Positions 60,916 through 64,000 of a DNA stretch of 64,000 bases are shown one piece after another. Below the pieces are notes generated by a model that was not told the DNA's origin, did not search any database, and saw only the letters and a list, made by a program, of their open reading frames with translations. Every line of letters begins with the position of its first letter. Within the stretch, counting starts at the first letter, position 1. The translations under genes and the position numbers were made by a program. Source of the stretch: Spinacia oleracea (lineage: Eukaryota; Streptophyta; Magnoliopsida; Caryophyllales; Amaranthaceae); the NCBI RefSeq assembly GCF_020520425.1, contig NC_079487.1, positions 134,004,385 through 134,068,384 of the forward strand. Reading direction: 5' to 3'.

Positions 60916-62344
60916 GGCCCTATTTAGTTCACCTTATTTCTCATGATCTGATATGATCTGGTCTGATCTGATATGATTTGATCTGGTCTGATCTGATCTG
61001 AACTTATTTTTTCTGATCTGATCTGATCTGAACTTATTTTTTCTGATCTGATCTGATCTGATTCTTCATAATTAAGTTTAAACAAAAATTTACATTTATT
61101 AATATTAAACGACTTACGTGTAAAATAAATGTTACAAAAATTTATAATATTATTATTATTTACTTGACTTTGTTCATGATTTAACTATTCCTTATATTAG
61201 ATAGACTTATACATGATCTAGATAGATCGGTTATGATCTAGACATATAAGTTTTGATCTGGATGATATGTACAGATCGGTTCTGATCTAGACATGATTTG
61301 TACAGATCAGTTATGATCTGGACATGATCAGTTCTAATCTAGACATGATCTCACAGATTAGTTCTGATCTGGACATGATATGTACAATTCAGTTATGATC
61401 TAGACATGATGTGTACAGATCAGTTCTGATCTAGACATGATATGTACAGTTCAGTTCCGATCTAGACATGATCTGAACATGATTTTTACAAATCAGTTCT
61501 AATCTGGACATGATATGTATAGATCAATTCTGATCTGGACATGATCTATATAGATCAGTTTTGATCTGGCCATGTTTTGTACAGATCAGTTCTGATCTGG
61601 ACATGATATGTAAAGTTCAGTTATGATCTAGACATGATCTGGACATGATCTGTACATCTGTACAGATCAATTCTGATCTGGTCATGATCTGTACAGACTA
61701 GTTCTGATATGGACATGATATTTGCAGATCAATTCTGATCTGAACATAATCTGTACATAGTCGATATCTAGACCAGTTATAATTTGGACATATCGATTCT
61801 GATCTGGACATGATCTGTACAAATCGGTTTTGATCTGAACAAATTGGTTCTGTAAGGATCGGTTCTGATGTAGACAAGATTTTTGCAGATTTGAACATGA
61901 TTTGGACATGATTTGTATAGATCAGTTATGATCTGGATATTATCTGATCCTATCATTTCTAGTCTGAATATATAATGGTCCTGATCTATAAAAATCAGTT
62001 CTGATGTTGACATGACCTGATCATATCGTTTCTCATCTGGACTTAATGGTTTTAATTTGGACATGATCAATTTGAATATTTTGTTAATGTTTTTTTATGT
62101 CTTAAATAATAGATTTTAATTGCACCGACAACAATAATATTTTTTATAAAAGCAATAATAGTAATAAAATATTAAATATAATAACAATGATATAAACTTA
62201 TATAAATAATAATAATAATAATAATAATCTAGTATGATCTGATCTGATCTGAACTTATTTTTTCTGATCTGATCTGATCTGATATGATCTGATTAGATTT
62301 AAAATAAGTAATAAAGTCCTGAAATAAGGTGAACTAAATAGGCC
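60916..62344. mobile_element. 1.4-kb TIR element filled with a minisatellite
   Basis: The ends GGCCCTATTTAGTTCACC and GGTGAACTAAATAGGCC are near-perfect inverted repeats extending to about 24 bp. Inside each end are (TGATC)n tracts with GAACTTATTTTTTC. The centre is a tandem array (61200-61960). No transposase is present and the target duplication is unclear, so hAT or PIF/Harbinger remain open. The short relative at 42755-43123 has the same left end. Confidence 0.75.
61200..61960 (+). repeat. GATCTGGACATGATCTGTACA minisatellite
   Basis: About 25 diverged units of roughly 28-32 bp, each with GATCTGGACATGAT and TGTACAGATCAG words in variable order. The minus-strand frames at 61682-62070 read through the array and give repetitive peptides; they are not genes. 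Confidence 0.85.
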
Positions 62345-64000
62345 TCCGAATGATGATGGTAGAGAAACTGAATTTGATCGAAGGAACATTCCAAAATTTC
62401 AAATAATAAGAGGTAAGAATATATAGTCATGAAACCAAAGAGCATGGAGTTGAATGGTCAAGTCCAACATGAAGTTTCCAACGTCACTAATTACCACCAT
62501 AACCAAGGTACAAGTACTACTTCTCCACTTTTATTTTACTTTTATTTTTAATTCTTTCACCGTATCTTTTATTTGTTGCTTTACATGCTCGATTTATTTT
62601 TTACTCATTCTTTGTTCAACCACGTTTAATTGTCATTTGGAGGTAGTAATCTCTCAACTTCAAAATTCAAATGGAGGCAGTAAATCTTCTCACTTCAAAA
62701 TTCTCACTTCACATCCGCATATCTTGAACATTAATTATATGTAGATATCATATGTACAATAAATCATAAATTCGAATATACTTATTGGAATACATTATAG
62801 TTGATTAAGAATAAAAATAAAGTGAATTTTAATTTTAATTGATAACTTGTAGATCGAGATGATTAAGTTTTAGAGGCTGGAATATATAACACGGAGTATA
62901 AGGGAACGCCCAAAGTAAAAAAAAATCCTATTTTACCTTTACTTAAATCAGAAAAGAAAAGAAAAAAATCATTTTATATTACAACATGGTAGAAAATCAA
63001 TTTAAAAGCCATTTACCAAAACTCTAAATATTCAATTAGGAAAAGTACATATTAAACAATTAAGTATTATTTGCACTTTTAATTTTCAAACACCCACATC
63101 ATGCATAAAAAAGCTACTCCAGTACCTAAAATGCTAATACAAATACTTACTCCGCTCCTTAATTAAATATCTCACCATGTTTGACTTTTAGTTTTTTAAA
63201 CACATTACTTTGACTTTTAATATCTCAAATTGTGTATATGTATAAATTATATAAAAAATTGATATTTAAAAAATATATATCGATACGAATCTAACATTAT
63301 TACGTATGACTATAATTTTCTTACGTGTGAATCATAAAATATAGCCAAAGTCATAGTATTAATATTGTAAAAAAAATGATGCGATATTTCCTGATCATTG
63401 GATGTTTCATCTATATCAATCCTATTATCCTATTATCATTATGTGAATTCACTCACCACTTACAAAATAAAAACAATATGAATAATAGCTTTAGAGGGTA
63501 TACAAGATGTTTGATGCGCGATGATCGTAGTTTTGCAGAAAACGAGTTTGATTTGATTCGATTTGTTTTGTATTTGATAGATTCAGATTTCTTTTGTAGA
63601 TGCCGTATGACTTTTTATTAATGAATTGTTTTTAATTCAAAAGAATAATAATAGCTTTCCATCTGTGCATGTTTTGGCGTATCACGAGGGGTGCAGCAGG
63701 ATGTGGTTCTACACTTCTACTTCTTTCTAAGAACACACGTGTGTCCAAATTTGTTAATTAGTACCCAAAAAATATGATCATGACAATAACATTAGTTAAT
63801 TAGTGTTAATACACTATTTCGCCATTTCTGTCCCATGGCTCTTTTCTGCATTGGATATTATCCGCCTTCCTATCTCACTCTCTGTATTACAATATGGGGT
63901 TTTGTTTGGTCTTTTTGCGGGAACAATGACTAGGTAATAAACTAATAAACTTATTTCAACCAAATTGTGACATACTTCATATATAAATACTACCTTAAAG
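62345..64000. other. Right edge, mostly gene-free
   Basis: A possible short first exon lies at 62429-62507 (separate entry). A truncated Stowaway-like sequence is at about 63147-63365 (CTCCGCTCCTTAATTAAAT). The frame 63376-63621 has no domain. Confidence 0.45.
62429..62507 (+). CDS. Possible first exon of a gene running off the window
   Basis: ATG at 62429 (or 62444) opens a frame reading MKPKSMELNGQVQHEVSNVT and six more residues up to a good donor (CAAG|GTACAAG at 62508). The composition is hydrophilic (Gln, Asn, His) and unlike the surrounding AT-rich DNA. No second exon is seen in the remaining 1.5 kb, so a gene would need a long first intron. This may be chance. Confidence 0.2.

Noticed and set aside
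61682-62070. Minus-strand frames with repeated SDQNRFVQI-like peptides
   Set aside because: Translation of the GATCTG minisatellite in several frames, not protein repeats.
63376-63621. 81-aa plus-strand frame
   Set aside because: No signal, domain or splice context beyond a start codon; composition is that of the flanks.

Overview
This is a 64-kb piece of a plant nuclear genome. It is AT-rich and intron-bearing, and a few genes lie among many small DNA transposons. The gene complement (a TERMINAL EAR1-like protein, a KDEL-tailed cysteine endopeptidase, a JINGUBANG-type WD40 protein, a nuclear tRNA-Ser) is that of a dicot. The dispersed repeats (Stowaway ends, tRNA-derived SINEs, a highly repeated TACGGAGTA word) and a knottin of the kind known from Mirabilis and Phytolacca suggest Caryophyllales. 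Spinach or a relative in Amaranthaceae is my best guess; this is inference, not a database result.

Genes in order: (1) 13352-14584 (+), intronless WD40 protein. (2) 26231-27973 (-), a two-exon secreted cystine-knot peptide gene; its signal-peptide exon is separated from the Cys-rich exon by a 1.4-kb intron holding nested transposons. (3) 29813-29894 (-), tRNA-Ser(UGA). (4) 30859-31173 (-), a 104-aa single-pass membrane protein with an upstream exon ending at 32745. (5) 34344-37359 (+), a 63-aa protein in two exons split by a 2.8-kb intron; it is divergently arranged with gene 4. (6) 38680-41446 (+), a four-exon papain-family protease ending in KDEL. (7) 54951-58954 (-), a five-exon TERMINAL EAR1-like (Mei2-like) RNA-binding protein of about 706 aa. 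The exon phases of genes 2, 5, 6 and 7 close exactly. I see no functional clustering; these look like unrelated neighbours.

Region by region: 0-13 kb is gene-free and holds a hAT-type MITE (817-1159), a solo LTR (2262-2705), two CACTA-type MITEs, a Mutator-like MITE (8057-8368), an 806-bp hAT element (11332-12137) and a tandem array (12144-12600). 15.6-16.5 kb holds a Stowaway element carrying two younger insertions. 17094-21210 is one 4.1-kb hAT-type element with a perfect 8-bp target duplication. 21-26 kb has an LTR fossil, SINEs, a hAT MITE and a LINE tail. 26-41 kb is the gene-rich block. 41-54 kb is AT-rich intergenic DNA with MITEs. 59-64 kb holds a Tourist-like MITE and a 1.4-kb TIR element filled with a GATCTG-rich minisatellite.

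Most interesting: the reconstructed knottin gene; an in-frame presequence-like upstream ORF in front of the 104-aa membrane protein, which one alternative splice acceptor would fuse to it; 21 exact copies of TACGGAGTA or its complement where about 0.5 are expected; and a GC-rich gene-like block inside the 4.1-kb hAT element.
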